Notes: generated by a model not told the origin, from the sequence alone. DNA of 64,000 nucleotides from Magicicada septendecula (GCA_034769895.1 CM068373.1:439623080-439687079); one strand, 5' to 3'. Counted from the first letter of the stretch, positions 35,601 to 46,504 are shown. Made by a program: numbers and translations.

Positions 35601-35866
35601 TGTGATGGTACAATTCTGGTACAATACTAAATTTATAAAAACATGGTACAAAAGACCATAATTATTGTATTCATTTATTTTTAACCATTATTTGGTAATA
35701 ATTATTTAAATATTTCATAATCCCTGTAAAGCTGTGGTGAGTGGACTATATAACTATTTTATAAAACGCAAATGTGAATTGACAGGATTCTGACCGTTTT
35801 CATTGCAAAACGACAAACACAGCAAAAAACGTATGTAACATATAGCGATAAAGTGCCTAGCCCTGA

Positions 35867-35874
35867 TGACGTCA
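35867..35874 (+). promoter_or_regulatory. CRE-like site in inner LTR
   Basis: TGACGTCA, the full CREB/ATF palindrome, repeated at the same place in every inner LTR (40386, 44873, 49364, 53841). It lies upstream of the TATA-like stretch, where LTR enhancers are expected. Function is inferred. Confidence 0.45.
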
Positions 35875-36249
35875 GTGGTAAGGAATGCATATTTCCGTAA
35901 ACAACTCAAGGCTTGGCTATATGAACAAAAGCCTGATGACGTCGCCTTTACCCCACCTACGCAATGTGAAACAAAGACTGTGTGTCATTTCATCCGGAAG
36001 CGTGAACGTAGCCGGCCGGCAAAAAGGTTCACCAAGTGTGAATATTAACTTTTACACCACCAAAAGTGGATTAAAACAGTGTTGTGGTAAATATAATACT
36101 TCAAGATGTGACCGGTAGCAATCCGCGAACTCGCGGTGTGCGACGTTCGTAAACGGCAGCTAAGTATTAGCTATCCAAAATCTTTTACAAATTCATAATG
36201 ACCAATTCAAAATCTTTAAAAGAGCTCATTTATTAAAACTGTACCAGAG

Positions 36250-36252
<3 letters not shown>

Positions 36253-36317
<65 letters not shown>
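36253..36317. repeat. (GA)n microsatellite within inner LTR 1
   Basis: 65 bp of GA. The homologous runs in LTRs 2-5 are only 19, 23, 19 and 21 bp (40772, 45259, 49750, 54227). Confidence 0.95.
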
Positions 36318-36319
<2 letters not shown>

Positions 36320-36726
36320 CGAGGGAGAGAGTCACTTAAATCATGCTGGGTTGTGCGAACTATATATATGTTTAATGTTTAATAATCACATATATATGTT
36401 TAATGTTAATGTGTAGGTATTTTGGAGGGTTTGATGTTTGCTAAACGCCCCATGGCGTAATATGTACGTAGTCTTTTGGAAAATAAATTGGGTAATATCA
36501 TTTGGTAAAAATTTTAACAAGGTATTATTATTTCACATAACAATTTCCGCTACTCAAGAGTTTGCTTAAACGAATTCCTGCCCTATAGTAATTTTTAAAG
36601 GTAAGTAAAACTACAAGTCATTTACGTCTATATTTACTTTCTTGCAAATCAAGATGGCGCCCGACCTTTGAAATTAAATTAAATTAAAGCAAAGACGTTA
36701 TATCGTATATTTTATTTTATAATAAA

Positions 36727-36747
36727 TGACGCTTTCCGACCAGGGAC
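36727..36747 (+). other. primer-binding site of inner copy 1
   Basis: TGACGCTTTCCGACCAGGGAC begins 2 nt after the LTR, in the same place as in the outer element. It resembles the tRNA-Lys(UUU) complement (TG.CGC…CGA.CAGGGAC) with a small insertion. The same sequence is at 41201, 45692 and 50172. Confidence 0.55.
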
Positions 36748-36898
36748 TCTACATATAATGTTATGTGGGTAAGCCTACGAAGAGAGCAGAAAAGTTATCT
36801 GAGGTAATAAACACAATTTTAAATACGTAAACATAACCCAACTTTTACGAGGTTATGTTATAAGATTGTATGCATGCGTGTATTATAAAAAAGCAAAA

Positions 36899-37501
36899 AT
36901 GAGTACTACAGCTGCTTTGATGCAGCTATTATTAAATAAATTTGATGAACAGAGTGTAAAATTCGATGAAAAATTTACTAATTTAAATAACAAATTTGAT
37001 GAGCAGAAAAATGAAATCAGAAATAATTTTGATATTAAGTTTAACAAAATAAAGAATGAAATTAAAAACCGTAACACTAATCTTATTAGGCAATGTGATA
37101 TAGTAATTTCAAAGTGGGATGAGCAATTAATCCAAATAGAGAATCAGAAGGTGAGTAGTAGTGAAAATATGACGAAAAACAAAGTACTGATTAATAAAGT
37201 GATATTAGAAAATGATAATGAAAGTATTATGAGTGATTATGAGTGTATTGAGTCACAGAGAGAGTTTGGAGAAAGTATTTTTGTTAAAGGGGTGCAGGGG
37301 TTAGAATTTTCTTTTGATGTTGTGTTAGGGGGTGAAGAAAAGTCTTCACGTATTTTTAATAAGGACGAGAGTTCCTTAAATTTATATTTGGGAGACGAAA
37401 GGTCTACAAATAAAGTTCCTTGGTGTTTTTGTGTACCTCATAAGTGGTGCAGTAATTTTGAGTTATTGACCCCTGCATATTTGGAGAGAGAGAGAGTGTA
37501 A
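36899..37501 (+). CDS. coiled-coil Gag-like ORF1, inner copy 1
   Basis: 200 codons from the ATG at 36899. An in-frame ATG at 36866 would add 11 residues, but MSTTAALMQLLLNKFDEQ is the more natural start. Residues about 8-100 are a charged coiled coil with repeated FDEK/FDEQ units (KFDEQSVKFDEKFTN…). Then comes a Ser/Asn/Glu-rich linker starting at the donor-like AAGGTGAGT (37151). The last third carries VKGVQGLEF and RSTNKVPWCFCVPHKWCS. The frame ends in a GA-run (LERERV, stop 37499-37501), where the homologous protein of the outer element continues. ORF2 follows in the -1 frame. No zinc knuckle, protease or RT is present. A Gag-like structural role is inference. Confidence 0.6.
   Translation: MSTTAALMQLLLNKFDEQSVKFDEKFTNLNNKFDEQKNEIRNNFDIKFNKIKNEIKNRNTNLIRQCDIVISKWDEQLIQIENQKVSSSENMTKNKVLINKVILENDNESIMSDYECIESQREFGESIFVKGVQGLEFSFDVVLGGEEKSSRIFNKDESSLNLYLGDERSTNKVPWCFCVPHKWCSNFELLTPAYLERERV
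37332..37405 (+). promoter_or_regulatory. three-hairpin RNA module, inner copy 1
   Basis: Hairpin 1 is GTGAAGA-AAAG-TCTTCAC (37332-37349), hairpin 2 is TAAGGA-CGAGAGT-TCCTTA (37360-37378), and hairpin 3 is AGAC-GAAAG-GTCT (37393-37405). The total span of 74 nt and the 10- and 14-nt spacers are identical to the outer element. Equivalent modules are at 41806-41879, 46297-46370 and 50776-50849. Confidence 0.6.
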
Positions 37502-37539
37502 TTTGGTGTTATGGTGAGAAATATATTAAGAGAGAATGT

Positions 37540-37974
37540 GTGGAGAGGTATTGTGAGAGAAAGAAAGTAATAGAAATTTTTACAGTAAATAGAAAGTACA
37601 GAGAATTGGTAGAAAAGTTAGGAATAGAGAGGGTGTATGAAAATAATGAATACTTACCTTGTAGTAACAATGAAATTGAAATAATAATAGGTGATGATAA
37701 TAATGGTATCAAGCACTTACCTTGGGAAGTAACAGGTGTAGTGGTACAAAATTATGATGATAATTACGATAATAACAAGATTATAACATATGATCTTACT
37801 GATGTAGACAGAACCATACTCGATCATGACTTGATATATGATATTGAACTTGTGAATGAATATGAAATGTTTGATAATTATTATGAATATAATGTTTCTA
37901 ATAATAAAATTTATTCATTAAACAATAAGATAAATAGACCTAATATTAGGATGTTATTCAACGATGGAGGGTAG
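37540..37974 (+). CDS. Gag-like ORF2 (C-terminal part), inner copy 1
   Basis: Open from 37462 in the -1 frame relative to ORF1, with a 39-nt overlap. There is no ATG near its start; the first usable codon by relaxed rules is GTG at 37540. The product has an Arg/Lys/Glu block (ERYCERKKVIEIFTVNRKY), an acidic Asn/Asp/Tyr-rich middle and the conserved end RMLFNDGG. In the outer element the same sequence is fused in frame with the region corresponding to the end of ORF1. So this is either made by frameshifting or is a disrupted C-terminus. All four copies share the break. I saw no canonical slippery heptamer in the overlap. Confidence 0.45.
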   Translation: MERYCERKKVIEIFTVNRKYRELVEKLGIERVYENNEYLPCSNNEIEIIIGDDNNGIKHLPWEVTGVVVQNYDDNYDNNKIITYDLTDVDRTILDHDLIYDIELVNEYEMFDNYYEYNVSNNKIYSLNNKINRPNIRMLFNDGG

Positions 37975-39837
37975 ATTGTTTAATTGTGTAATGAACATTT
38001 AATATATGTGAAAAGTGGTATTGAATTGGGCTGCATATGGACTGATTTCGATTAATGACAAAATAATGTGTTTGGATTGTATATTTTTTATTGTTTTATA
38101 TGTATTTATATCAATGTATTTATGTTTTTGATGTTGTGTATTACAGGTATATTTTGTGTACACCAGGTATTATGTATTGTTTTAACAATTAACATGTTTT
38201 TGTTTAACTAAACAAGTTTAAATAATTGAATAATAATTAAAGATTATTACTCTTAATTACTGAATTAATATGGTACAAAAGAAAGTTGTACTAACTGAAG
38301 TTGTAAATTGTCATAGAAGTTTCTAATGAAGTTAAATTATTATTTAAGTTGTAATGAGGTAATCCCTAATGAATAATAATAAATGATTAAGTATAAACAT
38401 ATATTTGCAGATTGAGATGTACTGTTATGAGTAGGTGAGAGATAAGTTTTATGCAATGGTCAATGATTACAGTAAGGTAGGATGTTTAAAAAGGGATAGA
38501 GCCTAGGTGTATTAACATAGAGACAGGTGAGTTATTCAATTAATGTAAATGGAGTCAGATAGTTAAGAATGTTGAAGTAAATAATACAAAGAGAATATTA
38601 GATATTTTAGGGACACAGTAGTTAGTGATTATTTGTAGAGGTGAGTAAAGTAAAGGTTAAACATATATTTGTTGTTGATGATATTTTGTAGTGGGGGTGA
38701 GGTGATAAGGAGTAGCCAACGTATAGCGTTGTGGCAGGTAATAGCGTAGTTTAAGGGAGTGTTTGCCGAATTTTTGGAAGGGCAAAAGATTATGAATGTA
38801 TATAGCCAGTTAGGGAACACCCATCTCTGTACAAAGACGCGCGGTGCTATAGGATTTATCGTCGGAATGAAATTAGTAAAGGTGTTTATAATTGAGAAAT
38901 TGGTGTCAGGATAGGTAAATTTGGTTGTCAGGATAGGTAAATTTGGTTGTTAGTTAGAAGAAAGGTGAGTAAGAATATTATAATAAGTAAAAGTATAGTG
39001 AATACAGGAGTCACCCAGACTAAACAAGGATTAGAAGGTGAAAGGTTAGGTAGTCAGGTAGGTAGAAAGTTCAGAGTAGAAGGGAAGTAGGAAATGAATA
39101 ATGAAATAATAATAATATAGTATGAATATTAATAATAAATTTGAAATAAATATTAATAATTGATGGCGAATTAATGAACGTTTAGAATTATTCATTAACT
39201 AATTGAAATTGTAACTTAAATGATTTAAATGCAACTTTAAATAGATAAAATGTGCAAATCTTAATCAAGATTAAATATGAATTAACTATTTCAATGTATT
39301 ACTGTATTATGTTATGAAATTTTAACATGATGTATAGGAAATAGTGTGTGTGGAGGAGAAAGAGGGGTAAATATTGTTAACAGCGCCAATTATTACCTGT
39401 TAATAATAACAATAATAATAATATTAATTTCAATAAGATTTTATTAATAATTTTTTTTGCTATAAAATGTTTTATCCATGTTTGAGTAATATTTGGGAGA
39501 TTTATATGGGGATTTCCATGTTTCTTTTATAATTAAATTAAATTCTTTTTCATATCAATATTTGTTTCTTTTATAATTACATTAATTATGAAACAGAAAG
39601 AGTTAATTATTATCGATGGGAATCGAAACAATTTTTACAATTCAGGGTAGTCCATGAAGAGAATGGCAATTCTATGTAATTCTTGTATGTTACATTTTTT
39701 GTATTCATATTTTTAGTAGGTCAAGCAAACCCAGTGCTTATTAACACAAACCAGCACATAGCTAAGGGGAACCATATCAGTTAAGGATAGAGTAATTTAC
39801 CAAGCCACTATTTTGATATTTTAATTTATTGTTTCAG
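37975..39837 (+). other. inner copy 1, non-coding purine-rich internal DNA
   Basis: About 1.9 kb without a supported frame and with a strong shortage of C on the plus strand. It holds a 22-bp direct duplication (GTCAGGATAGGTAAATTTGG twice near 38907 and 38929). Minus-strand frames here are shadows. Confidence 0.6.
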
Positions 39838-39983
39838 TGTTTGGTGATGTTATGACGGCGGTCCTGAGCTGGCCAGCGCGTCAGAGCAGGGGCGTTACGC
39901 GCCTAATTGGCCTTATGGTGTTGGGATCTCGAAGGAGAAGGCCAGTAAGGTCATGCAGATTCTGTCATCGTCATCAGACCACG
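39838..39983 (+). other. conserved exon-like block, inner copy 1
   Basis: Preceded by TTTATTGTTTCAG, an acceptor that is also conserved in the outer element (55585-55597). The block is GC-richer than everything around it and strongly conserved between the two families. In this copy the downstream donor is lost (GGGAGAGTT) and an extra base breaks the frame that would follow from the donor at 37151. See copy 4 (53294-53439) for the open version. Confidence 0.5.
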
Positions 39984-40109
39984 GGAGAGTTATTGATTTT
40001 CTTTTATATAAATTGTAAAGGGGTTGCGGCGACATATCCCGGCTGATCCCTTTAGGAAGTATGAATGTGTCAATGAAAGTTTTTATGCTTCGGCACAAAA
40101 TCTTTCATT

Positions 40110-40116
40110 GAGGGGG
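40110..40116 (+). other. polypurine tract, inner copy 1
   Basis: GAGGGGG three bases before LTR 2. The same tract precedes every inner LTR (44597, 49088, 53565) and the outer 3' LTR (55869). Confidence 0.7.
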
Positions 40117-40119
40117 TTT

Positions 40120-41198
40120 TGTGATGGTACAATTCTGGTACAATACTAAATTTATAAAAACATGGTACAAAAGACCATAATTATTGTATTCATTTATTTT
40201 TAACCATTATTTGGTAATAATTATTTAAATATTTCATAATCCCTGTAAAGCTGTGGTGAGTGGACTATATAACTATTTTATAAAACGCAAATGTGAATTG
40301 ACAGGATTCTGACCGTTTTCATTGCAAAACGACAAACACAGCAAAAAACGTATGTAACATATAGCGATAAAGTGCCTAGCCCTGATGACGTCAGTGGTAA
40401 GGAATGCATATTTCCGTAAACAACTCAAGGCTTGGCTATATGAACAAAAGCCTGATGACGTCGCTTTTACCCCACCTACGCAATGTGAAACAAAGACTGT
40501 GTGTCATTTCATCCGGAAGCGTGAATGTAGCCGGCCGGCAAAAAGGTTCACCAAGTGTGAATATTAACTTTTACACCACCAAAAGTGGATTAAAACAGTG
40601 TTGTGGTAAATATAATACTTCAAGATGTGACCGGTAGCAATCCGCGAACTCGCGGTGTGCGACGTTCGTAAACGGCAGCTAAGTATTAGCTATCCAAAAT
40701 CTTTTACAAATTCATAATGACCAATTCAAAATATTTAAAAGAGCTCATTTATTAAAATTGTACCAGAGAATGAGAGAGAGAGAGAGAGAGTGCGAGGGAG
40801 AGAGTGACTTAAATCATGCTGGGTTGTGCGAACTATATATATGTTTAATGTTTAATAATCACATATATATGTTTAATGTTTAATGTGTAGGTATTTTGGA
40901 GGGTTTGATGTTTGCTAAACGCCCCATGGCGTAATATGTACGTAGTCTTTTGGAAAATAAATTGGGTAATATCATTTGGTAAAAATTTTAACAAGGTATT
41001 ATTATTTCACATAACAATTTCCGCTACTCAAGAGTTTGCTTAAACGAATTCCTGCCCTATAGTAATTTTTAAAGGTAAGTAAAACTACAAGTCATTTACG
41101 TCTATATTTACTTTCTTGCAAATCAAGATGGCGCCCGACCTTTGAAATTAAATTAAATTAAAGCAAAGACGTTATATCGTATATTTTATTTTATAATA
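40120..41198 (+). repeat. inner LTR 2
   Basis: 1079 bp. Differs from LTR 1 by the short GA run and a few substitutions. Ends TAATA like LTRs 1 and 3. It serves as the 3' LTR of unit 1 and the 5' LTR of unit 2. Confidence 0.93.
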
Positions 41199-41372
41199 AA
41201 TGACGCTTTCCGACCAGGGACTCTACATATAATGTTATGTGGGTAAGCCTACGAAGAGAGCAGAAAAGTTATCTGAGGTAATAAACACAATTTTAAATAC
41301 GTAAACATAATCCAACTTTTACGAGGTTATGTTATAAGATTGTATGCATGCGTGTATTATAAAAAAGCAAAA

Positions 41373-41975
41373 ATGAGTACTACAGCTGCTTTGATGCAGC
41401 TATTATTAAATAAATTTGATGAACAGAGTGTAAAATTCGATGAAAAATTTACTAATTTAAATGACAAATTTGATGAGCAGAAAAATGAAATCAGAAATAA
41501 TTTTGATATTAAGTTTAACAAAATAAAGAATGAAATTAAAAACCGTAACACTAATCTTATTAGGCAATGTGATATAGTAATTTCAAAGTGGGATGAGCAA
41601 TTAATCCAAATAGAGAATCAGAAGGTGAGTAGTAGTGAAAATATGACGAAAAACAAAGTACTGATTAATAAAGTGATATTAGAAAATGATAATGAAAGTA
41701 TTATGAGTGATTATGAGTGTATTGAGTCACAGAGAGAGTTTGGAGAAAGTATTTTTGTTAAAGGGGTGCAGGGGTTAGAATTTTCTTTTGATGTTGTGTT
41801 AGGGGGTGAAGAAAAGTCTTCACGTATTTTTAATAAGGACGAGAGTTCCTTAAATTTATATTTGGGAGACGAAAGGTCTACAAATAAAGTTCCTTGGTGT
41901 TTTTGTGTACCTCATAAGTGGTGCAGTAATTTTGAGTTATTGACCCCTGCATATTTGGAGAGAGAGAGAGTGTAA
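41373..41975 (+). CDS. coiled-coil Gag-like ORF1, inner copy 2
   Basis: Same as copy 1 except Asp for Asn in the second FDE unit (LNDKFDEQ). It ends at the same GA-run stop. Keeps Lys in MTKNKVL, shared with copy 1 but not with copies 3 and 4. Confidence 0.6.
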   Translation: MSTTAALMQLLLNKFDEQSVKFDEKFTNLNDKFDEQKNEIRNNFDIKFNKIKNEIKNRNTNLIRQCDIVISKWDEQLIQIENQKVSSSENMTKNKVLINKVILENDNESIMSDYECIESQREFGESIFVKGVQGLEFSFDVVLGGEEKSSRIFNKDESSLNLYLGDERSTNKVPWCFCVPHKWCSNFELLTPAYLERERV

Positions 41976-42013
41976 TTTGGTGTTATGGTGAGAAATATAT
42001 TAAGAGAGAATGT

Positions 42014-42448
42014 GTGGAGAGGTATTGTGAGAGAAAGAAAGTAATAGAAATTTTTACAGTAAATAGAAAGTACAGAGAATTGGTAGAAAAGTTAGGAATA
42101 GAGAGGGTGTATGAAAATAATGAATACTTACCTTGTAGTAACAATGAAATTGAAATAATAATAGGTGATGATAATAATGGTATCAAGCACTTACCTTGGG
42201 AAGTAACAGGTGTAGTGGTACAAAATTATGATGATAATTACGATAATAACAAGATTATAACATATGATCTTACTGATGTAGACAGAACCATACTCGATCA
42301 TGACTTGATATATGATATTGAACTTGTGAATGAATATGAAATGTTTGATAATTATTATGAATATAATGTTTCTAATAATAAAATTTATTCATTAAACAAT
42401 AAGATAAATAGACCTAATATTAGGATGTTATTCAACGATGGAGGGTAG
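42014..42448 (+). CDS. Gag-like ORF2, inner copy 2
   Basis: Identical in protein sequence to the copy-1 ORF2, in the -1 frame relative to ORF1. The conserved C-terminal RMLFNDGG is present. Confidence 0.45.
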   Translation: MERYCERKKVIEIFTVNRKYRELVEKLGIERVYENNEYLPCSNNEIEIIIGDDNNGIKHLPWEVTGVVVQNYDDNYDNNKIITYDLTDVDRTILDHDLIYDIELVNEYEMFDNYYEYNVSNNKIYSLNNKINRPNIRMLFNDGG

Positions 42449-44606
42449 ATTGTTTAATTGTGTAATGAACATTTAATATATGTGAAAAGTGGTATTGAAT
42501 TGGACTGCATATGGACTGATTTCGATTAATGACAAAATAATGTGTTTGGATTGTATATTTTTTATTGTTTTATATGTATTTATATCAATGTATTTATGTT
42601 TTTGATGTTGTGTATTACAGGTATATTTTGTGTACACCAGGTATTATGTATTGTTTTAACAATTAACATGTTTTTGTTTAACTAAACAAGTTTAAATAAT
42701 TGAATAATAATTAAAGATTATTACTCTTAATTACTGAATTAATATGGTACAAAAGAAAGTTGTACTAACTGAAGTTGTAAATTGTCATAGAAGTTTCTAA
42801 TGAAGTTAAATTATTATTTAAGTTGTAATGAGGTAATCCCTAATGAATAATAATAAATGATTAAGTATAAACATATATTTGCAGATTGAGATGTACTGTT
42901 ATGAGTAGGTGAGAGATAAGTTTTATGCAATGGTCAATGATTACAGTAAGGTAGGATGTTTAAAAAGGGATAGAGCCTAGGTGTATTAACATAGAGACAG
43001 GTGAGTTATTCAATTAATGTAAATGGAGTCAGATAGTTAAGAATGTTGAAGTAAATAATATAAAGAGAATATTAGATATTTTAGGGACACAGTAGTTAGT
43101 GATTATTTGTAGAGGTGAGTAAAGTAAAGGTTAAACATATATTTGTTGTTGATGATATTTTGTAGTGGGGGTGAGGTGATAAGGAGTAGCCAACGTATAG
43201 CGTTGTGGCAGGTAATAGCGTAGTTTAAGGGAGTGTTTGCCGAATTTTTGGAAGGGCAAAAGATTATGAATGTATATAGCCAGTTAGGGAACACCCATCT
43301 CTGTACAAAGACGCGCGGTGCTATAGGATTTATCGTCGGAATGAAATTAGTAAAGGTGTTTATAATTGAGAAATTGGTGTCAGGATAGGTAAATTTGGTT
43401 GTCAGGATAGGTAAATTTGGTTGTTAGTTAGAAGAAAGGTGAGTAAGAATATTATAATAAGTAAAAGTATAGTGAATACAGGAGTCACCCTGGCTAAACA
43501 AGGATTAGAAGGTGAAAGGTTAGGTAGTCAGGTAGGTAGAAAGTTCAGAGTAGAAGGGAAGTAGGAAATGAATAATGAAATAATAATAATATAGTATGAA
43601 TATTAATAATAAATTTGAAATAAATATTAATAATTATAATAAATAATTGATGGCGAATTAATGAACGTTTAGAATTATTTATTAACTAATTGAAATTGTA
43701 ACTTAAATGATTTAAATGCAACTTGAAATAGATAAACTGTGCAAATCTTAATCAAGATTAAATATGAATTAACTATTTCAATGTATTACTGTATTATGTT
43801 ATGAAATTTTAACATGATGTATAGGAAATAGTGTGTGTGGAGGAGAAAGAGGGGTAAATATTGTTAACAGCGCCAATTATTACCTGTTAATAATAACAAT
43901 AATAATAATATTAATTTCAATAAGATTTTATTAATAATTTTTTTTGCTATAAAATGTTTTATCCATGTTTGAGTAATATTTGGGAGATTTATATGGTGAT
44001 TAGCATGTTTCTTTTATAATTAAATTAAATTCTTTTTCATATCAATATTTGTTTCTTTTATAATTACATTAATTATGAAACAGAAAGAGTTAATTATTAT
44101 CGATGGGAATCGAAACAATTTTTACAATTCAGGGTAGTCCATGAAGAGAATGGCAATTCTATGTAATTCTTGTATGTTACATTTTTTGTATTCATATTTT
44201 TAGTAGTTCAAGCAAACCCAGTGCTTATTAACACAAACCAGCACATAGCTAAGGGGAACCCGATCAGTTAAGGATAGAGTAATTTACCAAGCCACTATTT
44301 TGATATTTTAATTTATTGTTTCAGTGTTTGGTGATGTTATGACGGCGGTCCTGAGCTGGCCAGCGCGTCAGAGCAGGGGCGTTACGCGCCTAATTGGCCT
44401 TATGGTGTTGGGATCTCGAAGGAGAAGTCCAGTAAGGTCATGCAGATTCTGTCATCGTCATCAGACCACGGGAGAGTTATTGATTTTCTTTTATATAAAT
44501 TGTAAAGGGGTTGCGGCGACATATCCCGGCTGATCCCTTTAGGAAGTATGAATGTGTCAATGAAAGTTTTTATGCTTCGGCACAAAATCTTTCATTGAGG
44601 GGGTTT
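42449..44606 (+). other. inner copy 2, 3' non-coding internal DNA
   Basis: As in copy 1, but with an added block ATTATAATAAATA near 43632. It shares variants CACCCTGGC, ATTAGCATG and AACCCGATCAG with copy 3 and not with copies 1 and 4. The exon-like block starts at about 44325 with the frame-breaking extra base. Confidence 0.6.
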
Positions 44607-45689
44607 TGTGATGGTACAATTCTGGTACAATACTAAATTTATAAAAACATGGTACAAAAGACCATAATTATTGTATTCATTTATTTTTAACCATTATTTG
44701 GTAATAATTATTTAAATATTTCATAATCCCTGTAAAGCTGTGGTGAGTGGACTATATAACTATTTTATAAAACGCAAATGTGAATTGACAGGATTCTGAC
44801 CGTTTTCATTGCAAAACGACAAACACAGCAAAAAACGTATGTAACATATAGCGATAAAGTGCCTAGCCCTGATGACGTCAGTGGTAAGGAATGCATATTT
44901 CCGTAAACAACTCAAGGCTTGGCTATATGAACAAAAGCCTGATGACGTCGCTTTTACCCCACCTACGCAATGTGAAACAAAGACTGTGTGTCATTTCATC
45001 CGGAAGCGTGAACGTAGCCGGCCGGCAAAAAGGTTCACCAAGTGTGAATATTAACTTTTACACCACCAAAAGTGGATTAAAACAGTGTTGTGGTAAATAT
45101 AATACTTCAAGATGTGACCGGTAGCAATCCGCGAACTCGCGGTGTGCGACGTTCGTAAACGGCAGCTAAGTATTAGCTATCCAAAATCTTTTACAAATTC
45201 ATAATGACCAATTCAAAATATTTAAAAGAGCTCATTTATTAAAATTGTACCAGAGAATGAGAGAGAGAGAGAGAGAGAGAGTGCGAGGGAGAGAGTGACT
45301 TAAATCATGCTGGGTTGTGCGAACTATATATATGTTTAATGTTTAATAATCACATATATATGTTTAATGTTTAATGTGTAGGTATTTTGGAGGGTTTGAT
45401 GTTTGCTAAACGCCCCATGGCGTAATATGTACGTAGTCTTTTGGAAAATAAATTGGGTAATATCATTTGGTAAAAATTTTAACAAGGTATTATTATTTCA
45501 CATAACAATTTCCGCTACTCAAGAGTTTGCTTAAACGAATTCCTGCCCTATAGTAATTTTTAAAGGTAAGTAAAACTACAAGTCATTTACGTCTATATTT
45601 ACTTTCTTGCAAATCAAGATGGCGCCCGACCTTTGAAATTAAATTAAATTAAAGCAAAGACGTTATATCGTATATTTTATTTTATAATA
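44607..45689 (+). repeat. inner LTR 3
   Basis: 1083 bp, ends TAATA. Nearly identical to LTR 2. Confidence 0.93.
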
Positions 45690-45863
45690 AATGACGCTTT
45701 CCGACCAGGGACTCTACATATAATGTTATGTGGGTAAGCCTACGAAGAGAGCAGAAAAGTTATCTGAGGTAATAAACACAATTTTAAATACGTAAACATA
45801 ATCCAACTTTTACGAGGTTATGTTATAAGATTGTATGCATGCGTGTATTATAAAAAAGCAAAA

Positions 45864-46466
45864 ATGAGTACTACAGCTGCTTTGATGCAGCTATTATTAA
45901 ATAAATTTGATGAACAGAGTGTAAAATTCGATGAAAAATTTACTAATTTAAATGACAAATTTGATGAGCAGAAAAATGAAATCAGAAATAATTTTGATAT
46001 TAAGTTTAACAAAATAAAGAATGAAATTAAAAACCGTAACACTAATCTTATTAGGCAATGTGATATAGTAATTTCAAAGTGGGATGAGCAATTAATCCAA
46101 ATAGAGAATCAGAAGGTGAGTAGTAGTGAAAATATGACGAAAAACGAAGTACTGATTAATAAAGTGATATTAGAAAATGATAATGAAAGTATTATGAGTG
46201 ATTATGAGTGTATTGAGTCACAGAGAGAGTTTGGAGAAAGTATTTTTGTTAAAGGGGTGCAGGGGTTAGAATTTTCTTTTGATGTTGTGTTAGGGGGTGA
46301 AGAAAAGTCTTCACGTATTTTTAATAAGGACGAGAGTTCCTTAAATTTATATTTGGGAGACGAAAGGTCTACAAATAAAGTTCCTTGGTGTTTTTGTGTA
46401 CCTCATAAGTGGTGCAGTAATTTTGAGTTATTGACCCCTGCATATTTGGAGAGAGAGAGAGTGTAA
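45864..46466 (+). CDS. coiled-coil Gag-like ORF1, inner copy 3
   Basis: Same as copy 2 except Glu for Lys in MTKNEVL, a variant shared with copy 4. Same terminal GA-run stop. Confidence 0.6.
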   Translation: MSTTAALMQLLLNKFDEQSVKFDEKFTNLNDKFDEQKNEIRNNFDIKFNKIKNEIKNRNTNLIRQCDIVISKWDEQLIQIENQKVSSSENMTKNEVLINKVILENDNESIMSDYECIESQREFGESIFVKGVQGLEFSFDVVLGGEEKSSRIFNKDESSLNLYLGDERSTNKVPWCFCVPHKWCSNFELLTPAYLERERV

Positions 46467-46504
46467 TTTGGTGTTATGGTGAGAAATATATTAAGAGAGA
46501 ATGT

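Larger units (their letters stand above)
35601..36724 (+). repeat. inner LTR 1
   Basis: 1124 bp, TGTGATGGTACAATTCTGG … TTTTATAATA. The expected CA end is TA here and in LTRs 2 and 3, but CA in LTRs 4 and 5. It has a perfect CRE palindrome TGACGTCA (35867-35874) with a second TGATGACGTC at 35935-35944, a TATATATA stretch at 36361, a donor GTAAGT at 36601, and AAGATGGCGCCC (36651-36662), similar to a YY1/Pho site. Its (GA)n run (36253-36317) is three times longer than in the other LTRs. Two small overlapping frames (35866-36118) are conserved only because the copies are young. Confidence 0.93.

Noticed and set aside
35866..36118. Two overlapping small frames within each inner LTR
   Set aside because: Sequence identity between LTRs is too high to show selection, and the outer LTR has no counterpart.
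38629..38820. 63-codon minus-strand frame present in all four inner units (also 43103, 47594, 52073)
   Set aside because: Perfect sharing reflects recent duplication. The frame is a side effect of the C-poor plus strand, and no homologous frame exists in the outer element.
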